DNA of 64,000 nt from the NCBI RefSeq assembly GCF_036345155.1, contig NZ_CP107772.1, forward strand, positions 9,920,001 through 9,984,000. Reading direction: 5' to 3'. Below the pieces are notes generated by a model. The model ran no database searches. It saw only the letters and a program-made list of their open reading frames with translations, and was not told the DNA's origin. Origin of the DNA: Streptomyces sp. NBC_00582 (lineage in GTDB: Bacteria > Actinomycetota > Actinomycetes > Streptomycetales > Streptomycetaceae). Below are positions 33,693 to 41,418 of this stretch, piece by piece. Numbering within the stretch: the first letter of the stretch is position 1; the number at the start of each line of letters is the position of its first letter. The position numbers and the translations under genes were made by a program.

Positions 33693-34604
33693 ATGGGAAT
33701 CCAGAGGATCGAATCGGTCACCTACGGTGTCGAGGACCTCGACGAATGCGTCCGTTTCTTCGACGACTTCGGGCTGTTCCCGCTGGAGCGGACCGACGAG
33801 CACGCCGTCTTCGAGACCCTCACCGGGCAGACCCTCCACCTGGACACCCGCCCCGGCCCGCTGCTGCCGCCCCCGGTGGAGCCCGGCCCCACCCTGCGCG
33901 AGGTCGTGTGGGGTGTCGACACCCCCGAGGAGCTGGAGCGGCTGGTGGCCGCCGTCGCCAAGGACCGCGAGGTCCGCGAGAGCGCCGACGGCGTCCACCA
34001 CACCGTCGACGAGACCGGCTTCGGTGTCGGTCTGACCCGGGCCCGCCCGAAGCCGGCCCCCGTCACGCCCCGACCCGCCAACGCGCTCGGCAACGTCAAC
34101 CGCTGGAACACCGCCCTGGACGCCATCGAGCGGGTCCGACCACTGCGGATGTGCCACGTGGCCCTGAACATACCGAAGCCGGGCAAGGACGAGGCCGTCG
34201 CCTTCTACACCGACCTCCTCGGCTTCCGGCCCACCGACGTCGTCGAGCCCATGGGCGTGTTCATGCAGGCCCCGGGCGACCAGGACCAGCACACCATGCT
34301 GCTGTGCCACCGGCCCGACAAGGCCGGGATCAACCACATCGCGTACGAGGTGCCGGGCTTCGACGACGTGATCGAGGGTGGCAATCACATGATCGAGCAC
34401 GGCTGGCGGGAGGCCCGCCGGCTCGGCCGCCACACCATCGGCTCCAACGTCTTCCGCTTCCTGCACGCCCCGTGCGGCGGCCGCGTCGAGTACGCCGCCG
34501 ACATGGACCGGGTCGACGACAGCTACGAGACCCGCGTCCACGAGACGACCCCGCCGCACCACATCTGGGCCCTGCGCACCAACCGCGACAACGAAGCCTC
34601 TTGA
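33693..34604 (+). CDS. Extradiol ring-cleavage dioxygenase (VOC, type I)
   Basis: A 303-residue two-domain VOC protein of the size of type I extradiol dioxygenases. The C-terminal domain keeps the 2-His-1-carboxylate metal site: His155 (LRMCHVALNI), His215 (GINHIAYEV) and Glu266 (CGGRVEYAADMD). The N-terminal domain (1-115) is the non-metal copy. It should open a catechol-type ring next to its two hydroxyls using Fe(II) and O2. GAGGAACCC precedes ATG 33693. It is the first gene of a tight operon through 39462 and supplies the semialdehyde for the dehydrogenase that follows. The ring substrate is unknown, probably a demethylated lignin phenol. Confidence 0.88.
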   Translation: MGIQRIESVTYGVEDLDECVRFFDDFGLFPLERTDEHAVFETLTGQTLHLDTRPGPLLPPPVEPGPTLREVVWGVDTPEELERLVAAVAKDREVRESADGVHHTVDETGFGVGLTRARPKPAPVTPRPANALGNVNRWNTALDAIERVRPLRMCHVALNIPKPGKDEAVAFYTDLLGFRPTDVVEPMGVFMQAPGDQDQHTMLLCHRPDKAGINHIAYEVPGFDDVIEGGNHMIEHGWREARRLGRHTIGSNVFRFLHAPCGGRVEYAADMDRVDDSYETRVHETTPPHHIWALRTNRDNEAS

Positions 34605-34618
34605 GAGGGCACCCACCC

Positions 34619-36067
34619 ATGACGACCGACCACGGCCACCCCGCCGTCCGCATGTACATAGCGGGCGAGTGGTGCCAGGGCGGAACCGGACGCACCGCCC
34701 CCATCGTGAACCCCGCCACCGAGGAGGTGATCGGAGAAGTCCCCCTCGCCACCACCGCCGACCTCGACCGCGCCCTCCAGGCCGCCGACCAGGGCTTCCG
34801 CACCTGGCGCAACACGTCCGTCGCCAAGCGCACCCAGATCCTGCACGCCGCCGCCGACCTGCTCACCGAGCGCGCCGGCGAGGTGGGCCGGATCATGACC
34901 CAGGAGCAGGGCAAGCCCCTGGTCGAGGCCACCGGCGAGGCCCGCCGCGTCGCCGACACCCTGCGCTGGCACATCGAGGACGCCCGGCGCGCGTACGGCC
35001 GTATCATCCCCTCGGCCCCCGGCACCGTACTCACCGTGCGCCGCGAACCCGTCGGCCCCGTCGCCGCGTTCGTGCCGTGGAACTTCCCGGCCGGCGGCCC
35101 CATGCGCAAGATCTCCTCCGCGCTGAGCGCGGGCTGCTCGATCGTCATCAAGGCCTCCGAGGAGACCCCGGCGACGGCCGCGGCGCTGGTCGCCTGCTTC
35201 GCGGACGCGGGGCTGCCGGCGGGCGTCCTCAACCTCGTCTTCGGCGAGCCCGCCGAGGTCTCCGCCCACCTCATCGCCTCCCCGGTCACGCGCCTGATCG
35301 CCTTCACCGGCTCGGTCCCCGTCGGCAAGCTACTGGCCGCCGAGGCGGGCAAGGTCATGAAGCCGACGCTGATGGAACTCGGCGGCCACGCCCCGGTGAT
35401 CGTGTGCGAGGACGCCGATGCCGCCATGGCCGCCCGACGCGCCGCGCAGGCTAAGTTCGTGAACGCCGGACAGGTGTGCACCTCGCCCAGTCGTCTCCTG
35501 GTCCACGAGAGCCTGGTCGAGGAGTTCACGGCCGAGTTCGTGAAGGCCGCCGAGGCGGTGGTCGTGGGCGACGGACTGGCCGAGGGCACGCAGATGGGCC
35601 CGCTGGCCAACGAGCGCCGCCTCGACGCGATGATCCGCCTGACCGGGGACGCGGTCGCCAAGGGCGCCAAGGTCCTCACCGGCGGCGAACGCCCGGACCG
35701 TCCCGGGTACTTCTTCGCGCCGACCGTCCTGACCGACGTACCGGCGGACGCCGACCTCCTGCACGAGGAGCCCTTCGGGCCGATCGCCCCCATCCTCCCC
35801 TTCAGCGACCTCGACGAGGCACTGAGGACCGCGAACGAACTGCCGTACGGACTCGCCGCGTACGGCTTCACCCGGTCCGCCGCGACCGCCGAGCGGCTGG
35901 CGGGCGAGCTGGAGGCCGGGATCCTCTCCCTCAACCACTGCGGCGGCTCGGTGCACGAGGCGCCGTCGGGCGGGGTGAAGGAGAGCGGTTACGGCCGTGA
36001 GGGCGGGCCCGAGGCTTTGGACGCCTACCTCGTCACCAAGCGCGTCTCCCACCTGCTGGTGCCATGA
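34619..36067 (+). CDS. NAD(P)-dependent aldehyde dehydrogenase of the ring-cleavage operon
   Basis: A 482-residue aldehyde dehydrogenase close to succinate-semialdehyde and hydroxymuconic-semialdehyde dehydrogenases. Motifs: VAAFVPWNFPAGGPMRKISS (cofactor site), ITFTGS-type AFTGSVPVGKL, general base Glu in MELGGHAPV and catalytic Cys in GQVCTSPSR. It starts 14 bp after the dioxygenase and ends in an ATGA overlap with the FAH gene. It presumably oxidises the ring-cleavage semialdehyde, i.e. the dehydrogenative meta-cleavage branch. Confidence 0.92.
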   Translation: MTTDHGHPAVRMYIAGEWCQGGTGRTAPIVNPATEEVIGEVPLATTADLDRALQAADQGFRTWRNTSVAKRTQILHAAADLLTERAGEVGRIMTQEQGKPLVEATGEARRVADTLRWHIEDARRAYGRIIPSAPGTVLTVRREPVGPVAAFVPWNFPAGGPMRKISSALSAGCSIVIKASEETPATAAALVACFADAGLPAGVLNLVFGEPAEVSAHLIASPVTRLIAFTGSVPVGKLLAAEAGKVMKPTLMELGGHAPVIVCEDADAAMAARRAAQAKFVNAGQVCTSPSRLLVHESLVEEFTAEFVKAAEAVVVGDGLAEGTQMGPLANERRLDAMIRLTGDAVAKGAKVLTGGERPDRPGYFFAPTVLTDVPADADLLHEEPFGPIAPILPFSDLDEALRTANELPYGLAAYGFTRSAATAERLAGELEAGILSLNHCGGSVHEAPSGGVKESGYGREGGPEALDAYLVTKRVSHLLVP

Positions 36068-36834
36068 GGTACGCGCGCGTCCGGGTCGACGGCCGCCCGG
36101 TGTGGGGGCTGGTGGGGGAGGAGGACGTCGAGCTGCTGTCCGGGTCCCCCATCGAGGGCGAACCGGACGTCGTCGGCGCGGTCGCCCGCTCGACCGCCGT
36201 ATGGCTGCCGCCCGTCGTGCCGCCCGTCTTCTACGCGGTCGGTATGAACTACCCGCGGCACATCGCCCACGCCGGCGTCGAGACCCCCGCCCGGCCCGAG
36301 ATCGGCTACCGGGCCAACAACGCCCTCACCGGGCACGGCTCGCCGATCGTCAAGCCCGCCGAGGTCGAGGGCCGCTTCGAGGCAGAACCCGAACTCGTCG
36401 CCGTCATCGGCCGTACGCTGCGGCACGCCACCCACGAGGAGGCGCGGGGGGCCGTCTTCGGCTGGACGATCGGCAACGACGTCAGCGCTCGCACCTGGCA
36501 GCACAGCGACCGCACCTTCTGGCGCAGCAAGAACAGCGACACGTTCAAGCCGATGGGGCCCTGGATCGAGACCGACGTCGACGCCCTCGCCCAGACGACG
36601 ACCATGCGGGTCAACGGCGAGATCCGCGCCCAATTCCCCACCGGCGACATGGTGTTCGACCCCTTCGACTACCTCGTCCAGATGACCAGACACCTCACCG
36701 TGCACCCCGGCGACGTGCTGTGGATGGGCGCCGAGTCCGTCTGCCGGATCGAGCCCGGCGACACCGTGGACGTCGAGATCAGCGGCATCGGCGTGCTGTC
36801 CAACCCCGTACAACTCGAAGGGAATCAGCCATGA
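36064..36834 (+). CDS. Fumarylacetoacetate hydrolase-family enzyme
   Basis: A 256-residue FAH-fold protein. Metal ligands: the ExE pair in FEAEPELVAVIGRT and the Asp in WTIGNDVSARTWQ; GMNYPRHIAHAG and KNSDTFKPMGPWIE are also family marks. In meta-cleavage pathways FAH members act as hydratase, decarboxylase or isomerase on the oxo-dicarboxylate formed by the aldehyde dehydrogenase; in other cases as acylpyruvase. Position directly after the dehydrogenase (4-bp overlap) supports the former. The specific reaction is uncertain. Confidence 0.9.
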   Translation: MRYARVRVDGRPVWGLVGEEDVELLSGSPIEGEPDVVGAVARSTAVWLPPVVPPVFYAVGMNYPRHIAHAGVETPARPEIGYRANNALTGHGSPIVKPAEVEGRFEAEPELVAVIGRTLRHATHEEARGAVFGWTIGNDVSARTWQHSDRTFWRSKNSDTFKPMGPWIETDVDALAQTTTMRVNGEIRAQFPTGDMVFDPFDYLVQMTRHLTVHPGDVLWMGAESVCRIEPGDTVDVEISGIGVLSNPVQLEGNQP

Positions 36835-37202
36835 GCAAGGAACCCCGCTACATCCACCACGTCAACTTCCCCACCACCGACCCCGACCGCACCGCCGAGT
36901 GGTACACCAAGGTCTTCGGGATGAAGCGGATCATGCCCAAGTCCAACACCCGCGTGGTGCTGATGACCCGGGGCAACTTCGACCTGCACTTCACCCCGGT
37001 CGAGGAGATGGAGCGCATGGCGCCCTACCACTTCGCCGTCGAGGTCGACGACTGGGACGAGTTCCTCGCCCACCTCACTGAGCTGGGCATCCGCCACACC
37101 CGGCCGATCGAGCGCCCCGAGAACCAGTCCAAGTTCTGCTACATCCACGACCCCGACCACACCATGATCGAGCTCGTCTACCACGGTCGCCGCCCCAACT
37201 AA
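36831..37202 (+). CDS. Single-domain VOC (glyoxalase-fold) protein
   Basis: A 123-residue protein (ATGA overlap with the FAH gene). One VOC module: RYIHHVNFPTTDPDRTAEWY with a first-position His, FDLHFTPVEEM, APYHFAVEVDDWDEFLAHL with a second His, and HTMIELVYHG with the Glu. The metal-site pattern is present, so it could be a lyase, isomerase or small dioxygenase acting as a dimer on a pathway intermediate. Function beyond the fold is unknown. Confidence 0.85.
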   Translation: MSKEPRYIHHVNFPTTDPDRTAEWYTKVFGMKRIMPKSNTRVVLMTRGNFDLHFTPVEEMERMAPYHFAVEVDDWDEFLAHLTELGIRHTRPIERPENQSKFCYIHDPDHTMIELVYHGRRPN

Positions 37203-37228
37203 TCCTGCGCGTATGGGAGTTCATTCTT

Positions 37229-38014
37229 ATGCCCATTGCCGACTCCGACGGCACCTCCATCTACTACGAGCGCCACGGCAGCGGTCCGGCGATCCTGTTC
37301 GTGCACGGCAGCGGCGGCCACCACGCCGCCTGGTGGCAACAAGTGGCCGCACTGCGCGAGGAGTTCACGGTCTTCACCGTCGACCTGCGCGGCTTCGGCA
37401 AATCCGACTCGTCCATGGACGAGTTCGACGGCCAGGACTTCCCCGGTGACGTCGTCGCCGTCCTCGACCAGGAGGACATCACCGACGCGATGCTCGTCGG
37501 CCAGTCCATCGGCTCGGTCGCCGCCCTGCGCGCCGGACTTCTGCGCCCCCACCGCGTCTCCTCCGTCGTCCTCGGTCACTCCCTCGGCGGCATCAGCCAC
37601 CCCGAGCTGAGGGAACTGGCCGCCGCCGACCGCGCCGAGGCCGTCAAGCTGCCCGTCATCGACCGGCTGCTGACCAAGGAGTTCCAGACCGGCCGCGCCG
37701 ACCTCACCTTCCTGTTCCAGCAGATGGGCACGTTCAACGTCGCCAGGATGCAGGACCTGCGCAACCTCGACACCGACGGCCCCAGCCTGGAGGAGATCCA
37801 GGCCTCCGGCGTCAAGGTCGCCTTCCTGGCCGGCGAGAAGGACGCGGTGCTCAGCGTGAAGACCGTGACCCGCGCCCACGAACTCCTCCCCGACTCGCAC
37901 CTGGAGATCGTCGAGGGCGCCCCGCACTCCATGTACTGGGAGACACCGGACAAGTACAACGCGGCGGTCGCCCGCCTGCGCCGCACCCTCACCGCACCGA
38001 AGGAAGCCGCATGA
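37229..38014 (+). CDS. Alpha/beta hydrolase
   Basis: A 261-residue alpha/beta hydrolase of the size of C-C meta-cleavage hydrolases and haloperoxidase-like esterases. ILFVHGSGGHHAAWWQQVAA oxyanion loop, VDLRGFGKSD, nucleophile Ser in VGQSIGSVAA, acid Asp in FLAGEKDAVLS and His in EGAPHSMYWE. In an operon with a ring-cleavage dioxygenase it may hydrolyse a ring-fission ketone or a lactone/enol-lactone. Stop overlaps the next ATG by four bases. Confidence 0.9.
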   Translation: MPIADSDGTSIYYERHGSGPAILFVHGSGGHHAAWWQQVAALREEFTVFTVDLRGFGKSDSSMDEFDGQDFPGDVVAVLDQEDITDAMLVGQSIGSVAALRAGLLRPHRVSSVVLGHSLGGISHPELRELAAADRAEAVKLPVIDRLLTKEFQTGRADLTFLFQQMGTFNVARMQDLRNLDTDGPSLEEIQASGVKVAFLAGEKDAVLSVKTVTRAHELLPDSHLEIVEGAPHSMYWETPDKYNAAVARLRRTLTAPKEAA

Positions 38015-38481
38015 CCAGCCTCACCCTGGACGCCGCCGAGGAGATCATCGACGCCGCCCACAAGCGCGCTCAGGCCATCGGCAAGGCGGTGAGCGTCGCG
38101 GTCGTGGACGCCGGCGGCTTCCCGATCGCCATCCGCCGCCCCGACGGCGCCCGTCCGCTCACCCCCGACATCGCCCGCGCCAAGGCCTACACCGCGGCCA
38201 TCATGCAGCGTCCAGGCAAGATGCTGAAGAAGTGGCAGGAGAGCCAGCCGGTCTTCTTCTCCCAGCTCTCCCAGCTGCCCGGCGCGGCCCTGCCGATCAT
38301 GGCCACCGAGGGCAGCGTCACCATCAAGAAGGACGGCGAGATCATCGGCGGCCTCGGCATCGCCGGTGGCACCGCGGACGAGGACCAGCAGATCGCCGAG
38401 GAGGTCCTGCGGTCCCTCGGCTACGAACTTGAGTTCGCCGCCTGGGGCGTTTCCGGCAAGCCTTCAGACAAGGACGCGTGA
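38011..38481 (+). CDS. GlcG/HbpS-family heme-binding-like protein
   Basis: A 156-residue protein of the GlcG/HbpS (DUF336) family: SLTLDAAEEIIDAAHKRAQA, VSVAVVDAGGFPIAIRRPDG, ARAKAYTAAIMQRPGKMLKK, LPGAALPIMATEGSVTIKKD, and the IIGGLGIAGGTADEDQQIAE closing strand-helix. Members often lie in catabolic operons and bind heme, cobalamin or small acids. No signal peptide, so it is cytoplasmic, unlike Streptomyces HbpS. Its role here may be cofactor handling for the pathway; unproven. Confidence 0.9.
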   Translation: MTSLTLDAAEEIIDAAHKRAQAIGKAVSVAVVDAGGFPIAIRRPDGARPLTPDIARAKAYTAAIMQRPGKMLKKWQESQPVFFSQLSQLPGAALPIMATEGSVTIKKDGEIIGGLGIAGGTADEDQQIAEEVLRSLGYELEFAAWGVSGKPSDKDA

Positions 38482-38484
38482 GCC

Positions 38485-39462
38485 ATGGCGGACACCTTCA
38501 ACTACCGCATCGACCACCACGGCAGCCTGGTCCGCCCGAACGACCTCGCGACCGTCGGCGTGGAACAGGCGGTCCAGGACGCGGTCGCCTACCAGCGCAA
38601 GCTGCGCTCGACCGTGGTGACCGACGGCGACTTCCCCCGTGAGGACTTCCGCAGCGCGGTCTTCGGCGCTGTGTCGGGCTTCCGCCGTACGGACGAGGTA
38701 GGCCCCGACGGCCTGACCCGCTGGGTCGCCGAGTCGTTGCCCAAGGCCAACGGCCCGCTCGTCGCGGACTGGGCGGAGCGGCTCGCCTCGCTGACGGTGA
38801 TCGCGCCGAAGGTCTCGCTGCCGTCGCCGGCGTACCTCGCGGCCACTGCCTACCAGGAGGGCCTCGGCCCGTCCTCCGCCCGCGAGTTGGGCGAGGCCCT
38901 GGCCGAGATCATCCGGGCCGAGATCGAGCTGCTGGTCTCCAAGGGCGTACGCCTGATCCAGCTCAACAACCCACTGCTGCTGGACACCGCGACAGGCGCC
39001 TTGTCCTTCGAGGACGCGCTGGCCGTCGACGCCCTGGCGGTGCGCCTGGACGAACGCCCCGAGGCCGTACGGATCGCGATGTCACCGGGCTGGACGGCCC
39101 CCACCACCGTCGACCCGGCCCGTGCCGAGCAGCTCTACGCCGGAATCCCGGCCGACCGCTGGATCCTCCCCTTCGACCAGGGCACCGCGGCCGAACTGGC
39201 CCTGGTCAGGGCGCTGCCGGAGGACCGCGACTTCTGCCTGGGCGTGGTGGACGCGACCACGCCCGAGCTGGAGGACATCGACACGGTGATGGAACGCCTG
39301 GACGCGGTGGGCGAGTTCAAAGACCTGGAGGACGGCGCCGTATCCCCGTCGAGGGGTTTCGCGGACGTGGCGAACAGGCCCCTGCTGACCGCCGAGGCCC
39401 AGCGCAAGAAGCTGGTGTTGGTCGAGACGATCGCCCGTTACGTCTGGGGCAACGAGTTCTGA
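38485..39462 (+). CDS. MetE-fold (cobalamin-independent methionine synthase II-like) protein without zinc ligands
   Basis: A 325-residue TIM-barrel protein of the Meth_synt_2 family (VVTDGDFPREDFRSAVFGAV, SSARELGEALAEIIRAEIEL, GVRLIQLNNPLL, WILPFDQGTAAELALV, CLGVVDATTPELEDIDTVME). In true MetE the zinc is held by an HxC in a VHTHMCYS-like strand and a Cys in an NPDCGLKT-like loop. By eye these align here with RIAMSPGW (196-203) and SPSRGFADV (287-295), so the ligands appear replaced by Ala, Ser and Arg. It may therefore not be a thiol methyltransferase. Last gene of the ring-cleavage operon, followed by a terminator. In a methoxy-aromatic context it could still bind folate. Confidence 0.85.
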   Translation: MADTFNYRIDHHGSLVRPNDLATVGVEQAVQDAVAYQRKLRSTVVTDGDFPREDFRSAVFGAVSGFRRTDEVGPDGLTRWVAESLPKANGPLVADWAERLASLTVIAPKVSLPSPAYLAATAYQEGLGPSSARELGEALAEIIRAEIELLVSKGVRLIQLNNPLLLDTATGALSFEDALAVDALAVRLDERPEAVRIAMSPGWTAPTTVDPARAEQLYAGIPADRWILPFDQGTAAELALVRALPEDRDFCLGVVDATTPELEDIDTVMERLDAVGEFKDLEDGAVSPSRGFADVANRPLLTAEAQRKKLVLVETIARYVWGNEF

Positions 39463-39466
39463 GGTC

Positions 39467-39493
39467 AAGGGGCCGGGCTTGCCCGGCCCCCTT
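39467..39493. terminator. Bidirectional hairpin terminator
   Basis: GGGGCCGGGC (39469-39478) and GCCCGGCCCC (39481-39490) form a 10-bp stem flanked by AA before and TTCT after. It separates the convergent MetE-like and ABM genes. Confidence 0.75.
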
Positions 39494-39499
39494 CTCGGC

Positions 39500-39787
39500 T
39501 CAGAGTGACTCGGCGAAGGTCACAGAGCGATCCGTGAGCAACGGCCACACGGTCTCCACGATCAACTCCCTGAAGTGGTCGGCGGCCTTGTGCGCCTCGA
39601 ACCCGTCCTGGTCCGCGTACTGCTCGTACAGCACGAAGCTGCCCTGCTCGCCGACCTCCGCGTGCACCTCGTAGGCCAGATTCGCCGGCTCCGCACGCGT
39701 GTGCTCCCGCACCTTCAGCAGCGCGGCACGCACCGTGGCCTCGTCGGCGGGGTCGCAGTGGTAACGGGCGATGACTGTGTAGGCCAT
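39500..39787 (-). CDS. Antibiotic biosynthesis monooxygenase (ABM)-family protein
   Basis: A 95-residue dimeric alpha/beta-barrel protein: AYTVIARYHCDPADEATVRA, LAYEVHAEVGEQGSFVLYEQ, ADQDGFEAHKAADHFRELI. The pattern is that of the YgiN-like quinol monooxygenases and small stress-linked ABM enzymes. GAGGAGGA lies just upstream of ATG 39787. It is divergent from the aldehyde dehydrogenase at 39958. It may oxidise a hydroquinone intermediate. Confidence 0.88.
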   Translation of the reverse strand: MAYTVIARYHCDPADEATVRAALLKVREHTRAEPANLAYEVHAEVGEQGSFVLYEQYADQDGFEAHKAADHFRELIVETVWPLLTDRSVTFAESL

Positions 39788-39957
39788 CGGTGTCCTCCTC
39801 GTGATCTCGGGTCCGCCGATTCCAACACGGATCATGCGCCCGCCGACCCGCGCACGGCGCAACCAATGCCTGCTGCCACGGGGCTGGTGGCACTGCCCCC
39901 ACCTGGTGTGTTGTCGCAGTCCGCACCCCTGTGGCCGTAAAAGGAAGTGACCCCCGC

Positions 39958-41418
39958 ATGCGAACCCTGGAAACCCTCTCCGGCGGCGAGTGGGTGGCGA
40001 CCGGCGAGTGGATCGACGTCCACGACCCGGCCGACGTCCGTGTCCCCGTCGCCCGTGTCCCCGCCCTCGCCGCCAAGGACGTCACCCGGGCCTACGACCA
40101 CGCCGAGCGCGGCTTCGGCGTCTGGAAGCGCACCAGCCCCTTCGAACGGTCCCGGGTCTTCTCCGAGGCGGCCCGGCTGATCCGGGAGCGGGTCGAGGAG
40201 ATCGCCGCGGACGTCACCGCGGAGAACGGCAAGACGCTGACCGAGGCGACCGGCGAGACGCTGAAGGCGGCCGACTTCCTGGAGTACTACGCCGGTCTCG
40301 CCCGCCAGGGCTACGGCACCCTCCTGCACGACGTACGCCCCAACCACCGTACGCACACCCAGCGTGAGCCGATCGGCGTGATCCTGGTGATCAGCCCCTG
40401 GAACGACCCGCTGATCACCCCGGCCCGCAAGCTGGCCCCGCTGCTCGCCGCCGGCAACGCGGCCGTGTTCAAGCCGGCCACCGAGACACCCTTGTCGGGC
40501 CTGCACTTCGCGCGCGCCCTGCACGACGCGGGCCTGCCGGCCGGTGTCCTCAACGTCGTCACGGGCCGTACCGCCGAGATCGAGGAGGCGCTCCTCGACG
40601 ACCCGCGCATCGTCGGCATCACCTTCACCGGCTCCAACGAGGTCGGCAACCGCATCCGCCGCCGTCTCGCCGACCGCAACGTCCGCTTCCAGGGCGAGCT
40701 CGGCGGCAAGAACGCGTCCGTCGTCCTGCGCGACGCCCATCTGCCGGCCGCCGCCAAGGCCGTCGTCGCCGCCTCCTTCGGCCAGGCCGGACAGCGCTGC
40801 ACCGCCACCAGCCGCGTCATCGTCGAGCGGCCGGTGTACGACGAGTTCACCCGGCTGCTGGTCGCCGAGGTCGAGGCGCTCAGGATCGGCCCGGGCAGCG
40901 ACCCGGCGACCACGCTCTGCCCGCTGTCCAGCCCCAAGCAGCGCGACTCCGTCCTCGCCGACATCGACAAGGCGCTCGCGCAGGGCGCCACCGTTCTCAC
41001 CGGCGGTACGGCGGACACCGAGGGCGAGCGGGAGCACGGCTGCTACGTCCGGCCCACCGTGCTCGCCGGCATCACCCCCGAGACGGCGATCTGGCGCGAG
41101 GAGGTCTTCGGGCCGGTCATCGCGCTCCTCGCCGTCGAGGACTTCGCGACCGCCGTGGAGGCGGTCAACGACTCGGACTTCGGTCTCGCCGCCGCCGTGT
41201 TCACCCGCGACCTGGCCAGCGCGTACCGCTTCGCCGACGAGGCCGAGTGCGGTCAGATCGCCATCAACACGACCACCCCCGGCTGGGACGTCCACCTGCC
41301 CTTCGGCGGCTTCCGCGACTCCGGTACGGGCTACAAGGAACAGGGCGAGGAAGTCCTGAAGTTCTCCACCCGGGTCAAGACCGTCGCCATCAGCCTCGGG
41401 GAGGCCGTGCGTGGCTGA
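39958..41418 (+). CDS. Aldehyde dehydrogenase (vanillin/benzaldehyde-type candidate)
   Basis: A 486-residue aldehyde dehydrogenase, ATG 39958 with AAAAGGAAG upstream. Cofactor motif GVILVISPWNDPLITPARKL, ITFTGSNEVGNRI, catalytic Glu in QGELGGKNASV and Cys in GQAGQRCTATSR; VFGPVIALLAVEDF and FGGFRDSGTGYKEQGEEVLK near the end. The GQRCTA context and TPGWDVHLPFGGF are like alpha-ketoglutarate-semialdehyde and some aromatic aldehyde dehydrogenases. It overlaps the LhgO gene by 8 bp, which suggests the two work on the same carbon skeleton. Confidence 0.92.
   Translation: MRTLETLSGGEWVATGEWIDVHDPADVRVPVARVPALAAKDVTRAYDHAERGFGVWKRTSPFERSRVFSEAARLIRERVEEIAADVTAENGKTLTEATGETLKAADFLEYYAGLARQGYGTLLHDVRPNHRTHTQREPIGVILVISPWNDPLITPARKLAPLLAAGNAAVFKPATETPLSGLHFARALHDAGLPAGVLNVVTGRTAEIEEALLDDPRIVGITFTGSNEVGNRIRRRLADRNVRFQGELGGKNASVVLRDAHLPAAAKAVVAASFGQAGQRCTATSRVIVERPVYDEFTRLLVAEVEALRIGPGSDPATTLCPLSSPKQRDSVLADIDKALAQGATVLTGGTADTEGEREHGCYVRPTVLAGITPETAIWREEVFGPVIALLAVEDFATAVEAVNDSDFGLAAAVFTRDLASAYRFADEAECGQIAINTTTPGWDVHLPFGGFRDSGTGYKEQGEEVLKFSTRVKTVAISLGEAVRG

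Noticed and set aside
32151..34616. An 821-codon minus-strand open frame
   Set aside because: It lies opposite the CMD, LysR and dioxygenase genes, which have family motifs; the antisense product has none.
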